Shown here piece after piece: positions 1 through 6,195 of a DNA stretch of 6,423 bases. The notes under the pieces were generated by a model, which was not told where the DNA came from, searched no databases, and saw nothing but the letters and a program-made list of their open reading frames with translations. Every line of letters begins with the position of its first letter. Positions within the stretch are counted from its first letter, which is position 1. Origin of the DNA: Verrucomicrobiota bacterium (GTDB taxonomy: Bacteria; Verrucomicrobiota; Verrucomicrobiae; Limisphaerales; UBA11358); the NCBI GenBank assembly GCA_014860005.1, contig JACZKP010000127.1:1-6423 (forward strand). Reading direction: 5' to 3'. A program made the position numbers and the translations under genes.

Positions 1-13
1 GCGGGCATGGGGT

Positions 14-736
14 TCAGACCTGAAGGCGGGCGTTTGCAGGTTTTGCATGATCAGCGGTCTTCCAAGCGAAAGACGGCAGGTTCAGTTTTCCCGCGACGAG
101 CGAGCGCACCACGCTTTGCTGCGCCTCGATGGTTTGATTGGCGTCAATGAGCAGGAAATTGAACTCGGCACTCATCGCGAGATACTGCTCCAGGATGCGG
201 CCTTGAAAAATACGAAAGCTCTCGTAAGGGTCGGTCGAGAGCCGCAAGTCCATGCCCGCCTCGAAATACTTCAACTGCGGGCGCCCGTCCAAAATGCGGC
301 TCAACGACACCTCCAAATCCGCCTTGAAAAAGAACGTCAGATCCGGCAACGCGGCGAAGCTGTAAATGTCGCGCACCCATTGCGGCGGGCAGCCGCGGGT
401 GATGTCGCGGCCGAACGCGGTGAAGATGTAGCGGTCGCACAAGACCAGATAACCCGCGCGCAACAGCGGCACGAGATGCCGTTCGTAACGATCCGCAAAA
501 TCCGTGGCATGGATGAGGCTGAAGGTGGTGGGCGTGAGCAGTTCCTGCTTCTTGCCCTTGCTGGTGGCGCTTTTGACCAGCTCGGAGGAATTCCATTCGC
601 TGAAAAACACTTTCAGTCCCTGCACCTCCAGCCAGCGTTTAAGCAGATAAATCTGGGTGGACTTGCCCGAACCGTCGAGACCCTCGACCGCAATGAGCCG
701 GCCGGGATATTTCAGTTCAGCGAAGGTCTTCATCAT
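14..736 (-). CDS. tmk: Thymidylate kinase (dTMP kinase)
   Basis: Cytoplasmic kinase predicted to phosphorylate dTMP to dTDP with ATP, for dTTP synthesis. Counting from the start at 736 (240 aa), the P-loop GLDGSGKST lies at residues 19-27, preceded by the strand RLIAVE. HATDFADRYERHLVPLL (76-92) corresponds to the helix that in TMKs carries the adenosine-radical 'AADR' type motif. LCDRYIFTAFGRD (99-111) is the DR-Y substrate-binding motif. The LID region (about 150-175) is divergent: it has GRPQLKYFEAG and DPYESF rather than an arginine-rich stretch. At 240 aa it is longer than the usual 200-215, with a hydrophilic tail of about 20 residues. The start is uncertain: ATG codons at 736 and 733 sit just before the conserved part, and an in-frame ATG at 784 would add 16 residues unlike the family. 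None has a clear Shine-Dalgarno. It lies 83 bases downstream of another minus-strand gene, probably in one transcript. A minus-strand ATG at 8-6 just beyond the stop could begin the next gene, but too little is visible to call it. Confidence 0.88.
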   Translation of the reverse strand: MMKTFAELKYPGRLIAVEGLDGSGKSTQIYLLKRWLEVQGLKVFFSEWNSSELVKSATSKGKKQELLTPTTFSLIHATDFADRYERHLVPLLRAGYLVLCDRYIFTAFGRDITRGCPPQWVRDIYSFAALPDLTFFFKADLEVSLSRILDGRPQLKYFEAGMDLRLSTDPYESFRIFQGRILEQYLAMSAEFNFLLIDANQTIEAQQSVVRSLVAGKLNLPSFAWKTADHAKPANARLQV

Positions 737-819
737 TCGATGACAGGTTAAGCCGCGACCAGACGATGACAACCATTTTCCCACGGCGCGAACGCACCGG
801 TCGCGCGGGCAGAAGTGAA

Positions 820-1305
820 TTATGACTGACGGCCTTCGTCGTCGTGGGGCCGCTGACTGCGGGGCCGCTGCAATTGGCGCAACGCGCGGCGGAGTGAATC
901 GAGTTCCTGCTCGTCGGCCAGCTTCTGTCGTTCGGCCAGTTCCACCAACTCCAAGGCTTCCTCCATTTGATCCAGCGCTTTCCGCAGCGCCTCCACCACT
1001 TGGCTTACTTCATCGAGTGCCTGGCTGACGGCGGAGGTCTGCAATTCAGGCTCGGCCGCTTGGTGGATTGCCGGTCGTGGTGGCGCCACGGGACGAGGTG
1101 CGGCTGGCGGTGCCGCCTCTTCGGCCAGCGGGGCCAGGGCAGTTTCTTCGGGCGGCGGAATTGCGGCAGGGGTCGGGGCAGATGCCGGACCCGGACGCCG
1201 ACCCCGCCCGCCGCGTCGGCCCCGATGGCGGCGAGGGTCGCCACTCGCCGACTTCGGTTTTGCCGGTTGCGGATTCTCGGTTTTGTCTGGTTCGCTGGCG
1301 GACAT
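820..1305 (-). CDS. Uncharacterised protein: basic RGG-like segment, Pro/Ala linker, coiled coil
   Basis: No family recognised. The 161-aa product (start at 1305) has a visible modular layout. A polar N-terminus leads to an arginine/glycine-rich basic patch, RRHRGRRGGRGRRPG, at residues 25-39. A proline/alanine-rich, probably disordered linker covers about 40-83. A highly charged helical segment rich in Leu, Glu and Ala follows at about 93-147 and is a likely coiled coil (for example LRKALDQMEEALELVELAER). The tail is short and hydrophilic. There is no signal peptide or membrane segment, so it is probably cytoplasmic. The basic patch resembles nucleic-acid-binding RGG/RG tracts and the helix suggests self-association; both are inference. 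ATG 1305 was chosen because the protein-like part starts there; an in-frame ATG at 1362 would add 19 residues. No Shine-Dalgarno is seen. It precedes tmk on the same strand. Low complexity and high GC make a spurious frame possible, but the ordered layout of the domains argues for a real gene. Confidence 0.6.
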   Translation of the reverse strand: MSASEPDKTENPQPAKPKSASGDPRRHRGRRGGRGRRPGPASAPTPAAIPPPEETALAPLAEEAAPPAAPRPVAPPRPAIHQAAEPELQTSAVSQALDEVSQVVEALRKALDQMEEALELVELAERQKLADEQELDSLRRALRQLQRPRSQRPHDDEGRQS

Positions 1306-1425
1306 TGCGACGCCAGCATGGTTGAGGGATTTGTGAATGAAAAGGCAATTTGTGATCCACACGCTTTGCCGCAGGACGATTTCGTTGGACGCAGCTATTG
1401 GGGTTGCTCAACATCTGACACGCTC

Positions 1426-2901
1426 ATGAATGTCATGTCACGCTGCCACTTTCTACGGAATGCCACCGCGCTCGCCGCGGGTCTGGGGCTCCTCGCACCG
1501 CTTTCCAGTTCCCACGCCCAATCCACCGACACCCCCCCGCCCGCGCCGCGCCGCCCGAACATCATTCTCATTCTCGCCGACGATCTCGGCTACGGCGACG
1601 TGGGCTGCTACGGCCAGTCGAAGATCAAGACCCCGAACATTGACAAACTGGCGGAGGAGGGCATCCGGTTCACCAGCTTCTACGCGGGCAGCACGGTTTG
1701 TGCGCCGTCGCGCGCGGCGCTGATGCTTGGCCGGCACACCGGTCACGTAAACATCCGCGGCAACGGCAAGGGCCAGGCACTGCAACCGGAGGACGTAACC
1801 GTGGCTCAAGTCCTGAAGGCCTCGGGCTACCGCACCGGTCTCCTCGGCAAATGGGGGCTGGGGGATGAAGGCTCGAGCGGGGTCCCCAATCTCAAGGGCT
1901 TCGATGAATTTCTGGGTTATTTGAACCACACCCACGCGCACGATTACTACACGGACCATCTGTGGCGCTACGCCCCGCTGGCTAATACCAATTTCGACGG
2001 TCAGATTCCGTTAATCCAGAATGCCGGTGGTCGCAGGGGGGAATACACGCACGATCTGTTTACCATGGCCGCGCTGAATTTTGTCCGGATCAACAAACCC
2101 GATCAGTTCAACCGCCATCGCCCGTTCTTCCTGTTCCTGTCCTACACCATTCCCCACGCCAACAACGAGTATGGCCGCGCCACCGGCAACGGCATGCAGG
2201 TGCCCAGTGACGAACCCTATTCCAACCAGCCCTGGCCCGCGCCCGAAAAGAACAAGGCGGCCATGATCACCCGCATGGACACGGACATTGGCCGCCTCGT
2301 GGAAAAGCTGAAGGAACTCAAGATTGACGACAACACCATCGTCTTTTTCAGCAGCGACAACGGGCCCCACAAGGAAGGCGGGGTGGACCCGAAATTCTTC
2401 AACAGTTCCGGCGGATTGCGCGGGTTCAAACGCGACCTCTACGAAGGCGGCATCCGCGTGCCCATGATTGTGCGCTGGCCGGCGCGCATCAAACCAGGGC
2501 AGGTGAGTGATTTCGTCTGGACGCTCTGGGATTTTCTGCCGACCGCCGCCGAGGTCGCCCGCACAAAACCACCAGAGAACTTGGATGGTCTTTCAGTGTT
2601 GCCGTTGCTCACTGGCCGGGAACAAACCAATCATCATGAGTTCCTTTATTGGGAGTTTCACGAACGCGGATTCCAGCAAGCCGTCCGCATGGGCGATTGG
2701 AAAGCCGTGCGGCCACAAGCCGGCGAGCCGTTGGAAATCTACAACCTGACAACCGACCGCGCCGAAAAGGAAAACGTCGCGGAGCAAAATCCGGAGGTCG
2801 TGGCGAAGCTCGAAAAATACCTGAAGACCGCGCGCGCCGAGTCAGTTCGCTGGCCCATTAAACCGCCACCCGAAAAACCGACAGGAAAGCAAAAGGAATA
2901 G
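1426..2901 (+). CDS. Sulfatase 1 (arylsulfatase A type, formylglycine-dependent), exported
   Basis: Predicted to hydrolyse sulfate esters, probably in the periplasm or outside the cell; the substrate cannot be read from sequence. From ATG 1426 the protein has 491 aa. Residues 5-31 form a Tat-like leader (SRCHFLR, hydrophobic stretch, SHA before QS) with Cys where the second Arg is expected. The metal-binding pair is D52-D53 (ILADDLGYGD). The formylglycine motif CAPSRAALMLG starts at C92 with R96. K142 follows in GKWGLG, where Gly144 replaces the usual His. H244 is in TIPH, D311-N312 in SSDNGP, and K335 in GFKRDLYEGG. The C-terminal subdomain contains YWEFHERG and GDWKAVR, typical of the family, and ends in a Pro/Lys-rich tail. 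The frame stays open back to 967, but that part lies antisense to the neighbouring gene and lacks family similarity. ATG 1435 is an equally possible start. No Shine-Dalgarno is visible. It converges with infA, with 12 bases between the stops. No sulfatase-maturating enzyme gene is in the window. Confidence 0.93.
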   Translation: MNVMSRCHFLRNATALAAGLGLLAPLSSSHAQSTDTPPPAPRRPNIILILADDLGYGDVGCYGQSKIKTPNIDKLAEEGIRFTSFYAGSTVCAPSRAALMLGRHTGHVNIRGNGKGQALQPEDVTVAQVLKASGYRTGLLGKWGLGDEGSSGVPNLKGFDEFLGYLNHTHAHDYYTDHLWRYAPLANTNFDGQIPLIQNAGGRRGEYTHDLFTMAALNFVRINKPDQFNRHRPFFLFLSYTIPHANNEYGRATGNGMQVPSDEPYSNQPWPAPEKNKAAMITRMDTDIGRLVEKLKELKIDDNTIVFFSSDNGPHKEGGVDPKFFNSSGGLRGFKRDLYEGGIRVPMIVRWPARIKPGQVSDFVWTLWDFLPTAAEVARTKPPENLDGLSVLPLLTGREQTNHHEFLYWEFHERGFQQAVRMGDWKAVRPQAGEPLEIYNLTTDRAEKENVAEQNPEVVAKLEKYLKTARAESVRWPIKPPPEKPTGKQKE

Positions 2902-2913
2902 CGTCCAACGCGG

Positions 2914-3132
2914 TTAAGATTCGCGGTAAGTGATGCGCGCCTTGCCCAGATCGTAGGGCGACATCTCCACCTTGACGCGGTCACCGACGCTGATGCGGAT
3001 GAAATTCTTGCGCATCTTGCCGGAGATATGAGCCAGCACCTCGTGCCCGTTGGGCAACGCCACGCGGAACATTGTCCCCGGCAACACTTGCGTCACCGAA
3101 CCGCTTAATTCAATTGGTTCTTCTTTCGCCAT
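2914..3132 (-). CDS. infA: Translation initiation factor IF-1
   Basis: This 72-aa protein is the universal bacterial IF-1, an OB-fold (S1-type) factor that binds the ribosomal A site on the 30S subunit during initiation. It matches the family almost end to end: [13 protein letters not shown] at the start, [20 protein letters not shown] in the centre, then [24 protein letters not shown] and the closing ARITYR. Its length is exactly the usual one. ATG 3130-3132 is fixed by the conserved MAKEE beginning; the frame stays open upstream but that part has no family similarity. It stands alone on the minus strand, not beside ribosomal protein genes, which is common for infA in several phyla. A perfect 7+1+7 palindrome sits just upstream of the start codon and a plausible promoter lies 24-53 bases upstream. 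No Shine-Dalgarno is visible, because the palindrome occupies that position. Confidence 0.97.
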   Translation of the reverse strand: MAKEEPIELSGSVTQVLPGTMFRVALPNGHEVLAHISGKMRKNFIRISVGDRVKVEMSPYDLGKARITYRES

Positions 3133-3136
3133 CGGA

Positions 3137-3151
3137 CCGCATCTGATGCGG
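3137..3151. repeat. Perfect palindrome next to the infA start
   Basis: CCGCATC-T-GATGCGG is an exact inverted repeat with 7-base arms and a 1-base centre, ending 5 bases before the infA start codon. As RNA it could fold as a 5-bp stem with a 5-base loop. It falls at about the predicted transcription start of the candidate infA promoter (3156-3185). It could be an operator or a 5' hairpin near the ribosome entry site. The sequence symmetry is certain; the role is not known. Confidence 0.5.
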
Positions 3152-3155
3152 GCGA

Positions 3156-3185
3156 ACTCTAAACGGCAGCCGCGGGAAAAATCAA
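3156..3185 (-). promoter_or_regulatory. Candidate sigma-70-type promoter for infA
   Basis: On the minus strand, TTGATT (3185-3180) and TAGAGT (3161-3156) are separated by 18 bases. Each hexamer matches the -35 or -10 consensus at 4 of 6 positions. Transcription would begin near 3149 and give a 5' leader of roughly 15-20 bases that includes the palindrome. This is a consensus match only. Confidence 0.33.
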
Positions 3186-3284
3186 TGGCTTTCGCGCCAA
3201 CACTACAGCACCCGAAACCCATGCGGCTTCCTTGCCCGCAACCGCCCGTGTCGGTCGCCGGCGTTGGATTGGAGAAAAACGCAT

Positions 3285-3312
3285 TGGACATCGGCAGTGA
3301 AGTCGTTAAAGT
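3285..3312 (+). promoter_or_regulatory. Candidate sigma-70-type promoter for the membrane protein pair
   Basis: TGGACA (3285-3290, 5 of 6 matches to the -35 consensus) and TAAAGT (3307-3312, 4 of 6 to the -10) are spaced by 16 bases. The predicted start of transcription, near 3319, lies only about 9 bases before ATG 3328. This implies a nearly leaderless mRNA and fits the absence of a Shine-Dalgarno there. Confidence 0.38.
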
Positions 3313-3327
3313 CGCCCGCACCAGTTT

Positions 3328-3606
3328 ATGAAGAGCAACATGATCCATTCCGTGCTGACGGGCGTGCTGGCGGTGAGCCTGCTGCTCGCCGTGGTGTTCT
3401 GCCTGCGCGCGATCAACTCCACTCGCGAGACGCGCAAGCTCGCCTTGCAGGGACGCCAGGTGCAGTTTGAGCAGGTCAAGTTTCAGAACTTTGCCAACGA
3501 GTGCCTCGAATACAGCAAAACCAATGCGGCGATCCTGCCAATTCTCGAATCCGTCGGCCTCAAAGCCAACCCAACTGCCGCCAACGCCAAGCCCGCCACG
3601 AGGTGA
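3328..3606 (+). CDS. Small single-pass membrane protein, first of a paralogous pair
   Basis: No named family recognised. The 92-aa protein has a short N-terminus, one hydrophobic segment at about residues 8-26 ([19 protein letters not shown]) and a positively charged, helical part after it ([23 protein letters not shown]). Then comes a C-terminal signature, [17 protein letters not shown], at 61-77, and an Ala/Pro-rich tail. Cys25 follows AVVF, which is not a proper lipobox, so a lipoprotein is unlikely. The signature is repeated with the same spacing in the next gene. An in-frame TAA at 3307-3309 limits the start to ATG 3328 or ATG 3340; the second would leave the membrane segment right at the N-terminus. 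The next gene starts 5 bases after the stop, and its Shine-Dalgarno overlaps this gene's stop codon, so the two are co-transcribed and probably translationally coupled. Function unknown; I infer a membrane-anchored soluble domain made in matched amounts with its partner. Confidence 0.72.
   Translation: MKSNMIHSVLTGVLAVSLLLAVVFCLRAINSTRETRKLALQGRQVQFEQVKFQNFANECLEYSKTNAAILPILESVGLKANPTAANAKPATR
3600..3606 (+). promoter_or_regulatory. Strong Shine-Dalgarno of the second membrane protein gene
   Basis: GAGGTGA, complementary over 7 bases to the 3' end of typical 16S rRNA, ends 5 bases before ATG 3612. Its final TGA is the stop codon of the preceding gene. It fixes the start of the downstream gene and suggests translational coupling. 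It is the only strong ribosome binding site among the genes in this window. Confidence 0.8.
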
Positions 3607-3611
3607 ATGTT

Positions 3612-4010
3612 ATGAACGAGCTTGAATCGAAATCCTCCCCCGCCGTTGACTCGCTGCAATCCGATCAACCCTACGCAGCGTTGCAGACGCGCATGACCAT
3701 TCTGCTCCTGGCGATGGTTGTCTTGAGCGGCACGTTGACCGTCTATCTCTACCAGCAACAGCGCTACGCCGTGCAGGACCGCGACGTCACCAAACAGGCA
3801 GTCACGCAGCTTCTCCAGGCATTCCAGCAGCAGCAGAAGCCGCTCATGGAAAACTTTCTCGGCAAGTTGCAGGACTACGGGAAGACACATCCCAACTTTG
3901 TGCCCTTGTTAACCAAGTACGGCTACACGGGGCAGACTGCCGTGGTTACCGCGCCCGCTCCGGCCGCCGGCATTCCCCAGACTGCCCCGGCGGTACCTCC
4001 CCAGAAGTAA
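3612..4010 (+). CDS. Small single-pass membrane protein, second of a paralogous pair
   Basis: No named family recognised. The 132-aa product has a polar N-terminus of about 27 residues and a hydrophobic segment at 28-47 (MTILLLAMVVLSGTLTVYLY). A glutamine-rich helical, possibly coiled-coil stretch follows at about 48-80, then the signature DYGKTHPNFVPLLTKYG at 88-104 and a Pro/Ala-rich, probably disordered tail. The signature aligns without gaps to the first protein of the pair: Y89/Y62, K91/K64, T92/T65, P98/P71 and G104/G77. The order membrane helix, amphipathic helix, signature, Pro/Ala tail is also shared, although identity elsewhere is low. A longer frame back to 3501 overlaps the upstream gene and is not needed: ATG 3612 has a strong Shine-Dalgarno. 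Topology is probably N-terminus inside with the C-terminal part outside the inner membrane. It converges with the exporter gene, with about 140 bases between the stops. Function unknown. Confidence 0.75.
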   Translation: MNELESKSSPAVDSLQSDQPYAALQTRMTILLLAMVVLSGTLTVYLYQQQRYAVQDRDVTKQAVTQLLQAFQQQQKPLMENFLGKLQDYGKTHPNFVPLLTKYGYTGQTAVVTAPAPAAGIPQTAPAVPPQK

Positions 4011-4153
4011 TCAGAGTTACACCTGCTGGTAACGACAGCGACACGGCGCCGAGCGCAATCCGGCAAACCGCTTGATCGGGTTGAGTTGCGTTGTGACAAA
4101 GCTCGCACCCAGCTTGGCACATGCTTGGGGCAGTAGTTTGATCCATGCCCCGT

Positions 4154-4480
4154 TCAGGGCGCATCGCTGGAAACCAGTTTCAACCCGACAATCCCTCCCA
4201 CAATCAACATCAGGCAAACCAACCGTGCGGCGTCGCGGGACTCGTTGAAGAGGAGCATGCCGAAAATAGCCACGCCTGCCGCTCCGATGCCCGTCCACAC
4301 CGCGTAACCCGTCCCGACCGGAATGGACTTGAGCGCCTGGGCCAGAAGCGCAAAGCTCGCGATCATGCAACCCACCGTGGCCACACTGGGCCAGAGCCGG
4401 GTGAAGCCGTTCGTATATTTCAAGCCGACGGCCCAGCCGATTTCGAGCAGGCCCGCGATCAAAAGGTAAATCCAAGGCAT
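4154..4480 (-). CDS. gdx: Guanidinium exporter, SMR family (Gdx/SugE type)
   Basis: Small inner-membrane antiporter of 108 aa, predicted to export guanidinium in exchange for protons as an antiparallel dimer. Four hydrophobic helices lie at about 2-20, 30-49, 58-78 and 84-103. The proton- and substrate-coupling glutamate is E13 in IAGLLEIGW. The stretch [16 protein letters not shown] (54-69) is the signature that separates Gdx/SugE proteins from the multidrug EmrE branch. W16, S42, Y59 and W62, which line the site in studied Gdx proteins, are all kept. Length and ends match the family, so ATG 4480 is secure although no Shine-Dalgarno is seen. A weak promoter match (TTGTGT 4530-4525, TAAGTT 4507-4502, 17-base spacer) lies upstream. 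I looked for guanidine riboswitch features in the upstream 122 bases and recognised none. The gene stands alone, divergent from sulfatase 2. Older databases call it a quaternary ammonium resistance protein; the guanidinium role is family knowledge. Confidence 0.93.
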   Translation of the reverse strand: MPWIYLLIAGLLEIGWAVGLKYTNGFTRLWPSVATVGCMIASFALLAQALKSIPVGTGYAVWTGIGAAGVAIFGMLLFNESRDAARLVCLMLIVGGIVGLKLVSSDAP

Positions 4481-4602
4481 GGTCAGTGTTTGGTTGCGCT
4501 TAACTTAACCACGCCCCAGGCGCGACACAATGCAGGATCCCGTCGCCCCGCAAAAACATCTGCTGGCCGCCCCGCCGCGTGCTGCGGTAGTCTCCCAGGC
4601 CG

Positions 4603-6048
4603 ATGAAAACGCTTCACCGAATTTTCCTGCCACTGTTTCTGTTTGGCCTTCCCGCGGTGACCTCCGGGACCACCTCGCGCCCGCCGAACATTGTGGTCAT
4701 CTTTACGGACGACCAGGGCTATGCCGACGTGGGCGTGTTCGGCGCGAAGGGATTCAAGACGCCCAACCTTGACCGGTTGGCGAAGCAGGGACGCAAGTTC
4801 ACCAACTTCCACGTGGCGCAACCGGTGTGTTCGGCTTCGCGCGCCGCGCTGTTGACCGGTTGTTATCCGAATCGCATCGGCATTCATGGCGCACTGGGTC
4901 CTTCGGCGCGGCACGGGCTGCACGACAACGAAGTGACCCTGGCCGAACTGCTCAAGCAGCAGGGCTATGCCACGGGCATGGCCGGCAAATGGCATCTCGG
5001 CCATCACCCGCAATTCCTCCCCGTACGCCACGGTTTTGATGAGTACTTTGGGCTGCCCTACTCCAACGACATGTGGCCCTATCATCCCGAAGCCAGACCT
5101 GGCACGTATCCGCCGCTGCCGCTGATTGAAGGCGACCGCATCATTGACGCTGAAGTCACCCCGGTGGAGCAGACGCAACTGACCACTCGTTACACCGAAC
5201 GCGCTGTCGAGTTTATCGAGCGCCACAAAGAGCGTCCGTTTTTCTTTTACCTCGCGCATTCGATGCCCCATGTGCCGTTGTTCGTGAGCGACAAATTCAA
5301 GGGTAAATCCAAACAGGGTCTCTATGGCGACGTGATCATGGAGATTGACTGGAGCGTCGGCGAAGTTCTCAAGGCGCTCAAGCGGCACAAGTTGGACGCA
5401 AACACATTGGTCATCTTTACAAGCGACAACGGCCCGTGGCTCAGCTACGGCGACCACGCCGGTTCCGCCAAACCGTTGCGGGAAGGCAAAGGCACATCTT
5501 GGGAGGGAGGCACGCGCGTCCCTTGCATCGTGCGCTGGCCCGGCAAAATTCCCGCCGGCACGACGAGCAATGCCATGTGGATGACGATTGATCTGTTGCC
5601 GACCATTGCGAAACTCGTGGGCGCGGAGCTGCCATTACACGCCATTGATGGCCGCGCGGTGTGGCCGTTGATCACCGGGGCGAAGGACGCGCAACATCCA
5701 CATGATGCCTATTTTTTTTATTACCATGTGAACCAACTCCAATCGGTCGTGAGCGGTGATGGCCGTTGGAAACTGATTCTGCCCCATGCGTATCGCACCC
5801 TGGCCGGGCGTCCCGGTGGCTCACAAGGCGTTCCCGCCAAGTACGAACAAGTCACCATCACTGAACCTGAACTCTACGATCTCCGCCGCGATGTTGGCGA
5901 AATCAGAAACGTTGCGACCGCACACCCGGAAGTAATCAGGCAACTTCTGGCGCTGGCCGAACAAGCCCGTGAAGAACTGGGTGATTCACTGACAAAGCGC
6001 GAAGGGCGCGGCACGCGCCAACCAGGCAGACTGCCTGAGTCGAATTGA
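4603..6048 (+). CDS. Sulfatase 2 (arylsulfatase A / N-acetylgalactosamine-6-sulfatase type), exported
   Basis: Predicted formylglycine-dependent sulfate ester hydrolase of 481 aa; the exact substrate is not readable. A Sec-type signal peptide covers about residues 1-22 (KTLHR followed by a hydrophobic core, cleavage near TSG-TT). D36-D37 in [12 protein letters not shown] bind the calcium. The maturation motif [11 protein letters not shown] begins at C76 with R80. K129 and H131 are in GKWHLG, H223 in SMPH, D275-N276 in TSDNGP and K296 in [11 protein letters not shown], so the catalytic set is complete. The C-terminal part ([23 protein letters not shown], about 384-406) is typical of a sulfatase group common in Planctomycetota and Verrucomicrobiota. 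The motif has Ala instead of Pro at the third position, an accepted variant of C-x-P/A-x-R. ATG 4603 is firm: TAG at 4588-4590 closes the frame and no other early Met exists. No good Shine-Dalgarno is present. The last residues are basic and low in similarity to the family, and their DNA contains a perfect palindrome. Confidence 0.95.
   Translation: MKTLHRIFLPLFLFGLPAVTSGTTSRPPNIVVIFTDDQGYADVGVFGAKGFKTPNLDRLAKQGRKFTNFHVAQPVCSASRAALLTGCYPNRIGIHGALGPSARHGLHDNEVTLAELLKQQGYATGMAGKWHLGHHPQFLPVRHGFDEYFGLPYSNDMWPYHPEARPGTYPPLPLIEGDRIIDAEVTPVEQTQLTTRYTERAVEFIERHKERPFFFYLAHSMPHVPLFVSDKFKGKSKQGLYGDVIMEIDWSVGEVLKALKRHKLDANTLVIFTSDNGPWLSYGDHAGSAKPLREGKGTSWEGGTRVPCIVRWPGKIPAGTTSNAMWMTIDLLPTIAKLVGAELPLHAIDGRAVWPLITGAKDAQHPHDAYFFYYHVNQLQSVVSGDGRWKLILPHAYRTLAGRPGGSQGVPAKYEQVTITEPELYDLRRDVGEIRNVATAHPEVIRQLLALAEQAREELGDSLTKREGRGTRQPGRLPESN
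6023..6037. repeat. Perfect palindrome in the 3' end of sulfatase 2
   Basis: CAGGCAG-A-CTGCCTG has 7-base arms and a 1-base centre, and overlaps codons 474-479 of sulfatase 2. In RNA it can form a 6-bp stem with a 3-base loop. No T-run follows, so an intrinsic terminator is not supported. A similar palindrome lies at 6181-6195. Confidence 0.5.
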
Positions 6049-6062
6049 AGGGCTCTCCCTTT
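6047..6062 (+). terminator. Weak hairpin at the sulfatase 2 stop codon
   Basis: AAGGG-CTCT-CCCTT gives a 5-bp stem with a 4-base loop, plus one G-U pair. It overlaps the stop codon and is followed by only one or two T residues. It could help end transcription but is short; the call is tentative. Confidence 0.18.
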
Positions 6063-6180
6063 ACTACCACGAGACGAGAGGAGCGGGGCTCGGCCGCCGA
6101 AAAAGAAGGCAATCCCAGAATGCTTTTCAAAGTTCCCACGCAAAACCGGAAGCAACGTGGAGAAACACAAGACTGCGAAT

Positions 6181-6195
6181 CAGGCTAGCAGCCTG
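6181..6195. repeat. Palindrome at the presumed left end of the insertion sequence
   Basis: CAGGCT-AGC-AGCCTG is a perfect inverted repeat with 6-base arms and a 3-base centre. It lies 70 bases before the transposase start. The outer five bases of each arm are the same as in the palindrome at 6023-6037. It may be a target site for the insertion or overlap the element's terminal inverted repeat. Confidence 0.45.

Noticed and set aside
47..751. Plus-strand open frame of 234 codons.
   Set aside because: It lies opposite tmk, which has clear family motifs. The translation is Arg/Gln-rich with no recognisable domain, as expected for the reverse strand of a GC-rich gene.
1385..1413. Promoter for sulfatase 1 (TTGGAC, 17-base spacer, TCAACA).
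   Set aside because: The -10 hexamer matches the consensus at only about 2 of 6 positions, too weak to list as a feature.
967..1425. N-terminal extension of sulfatase 1 by 153 residues in the same open frame.
   Set aside because: It lies antisense to the coiled-coil protein gene and has no sulfatase similarity. The export signal begins at 1426-1435, where a mature sulfatase gene should start.
2902..2935. Near direct repeat CGCGGTTAAG / CGCGGTAAG at the sulfatase 1-infA junction.
   Set aside because: It is short, imperfect and partly within the end of infA, so it is best explained by chance.
3133..3348. N-terminal extension of infA by 72 residues in the open frame.
   Set aside because: IF-1 starts at the conserved MAKEE. 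The extension overlaps the divergent gene and the intergenic region and is Cys/Gly-rich without similarity.
4011..4153. Possible bidirectional terminator between the second membrane protein gene and gdx.
   Set aside because: Only short, bulged inverted repeats are visible (for example GTTAC...GTAAC at 4016-4033), with no T-run on either side.
5874..6170. Minus-strand open frame of 98 codons across the end of sulfatase 2 and the following gap.
   Set aside because: It overlaps a confident gene for half its length and shows no domain or ribosome binding site. It remains open mainly by composition.
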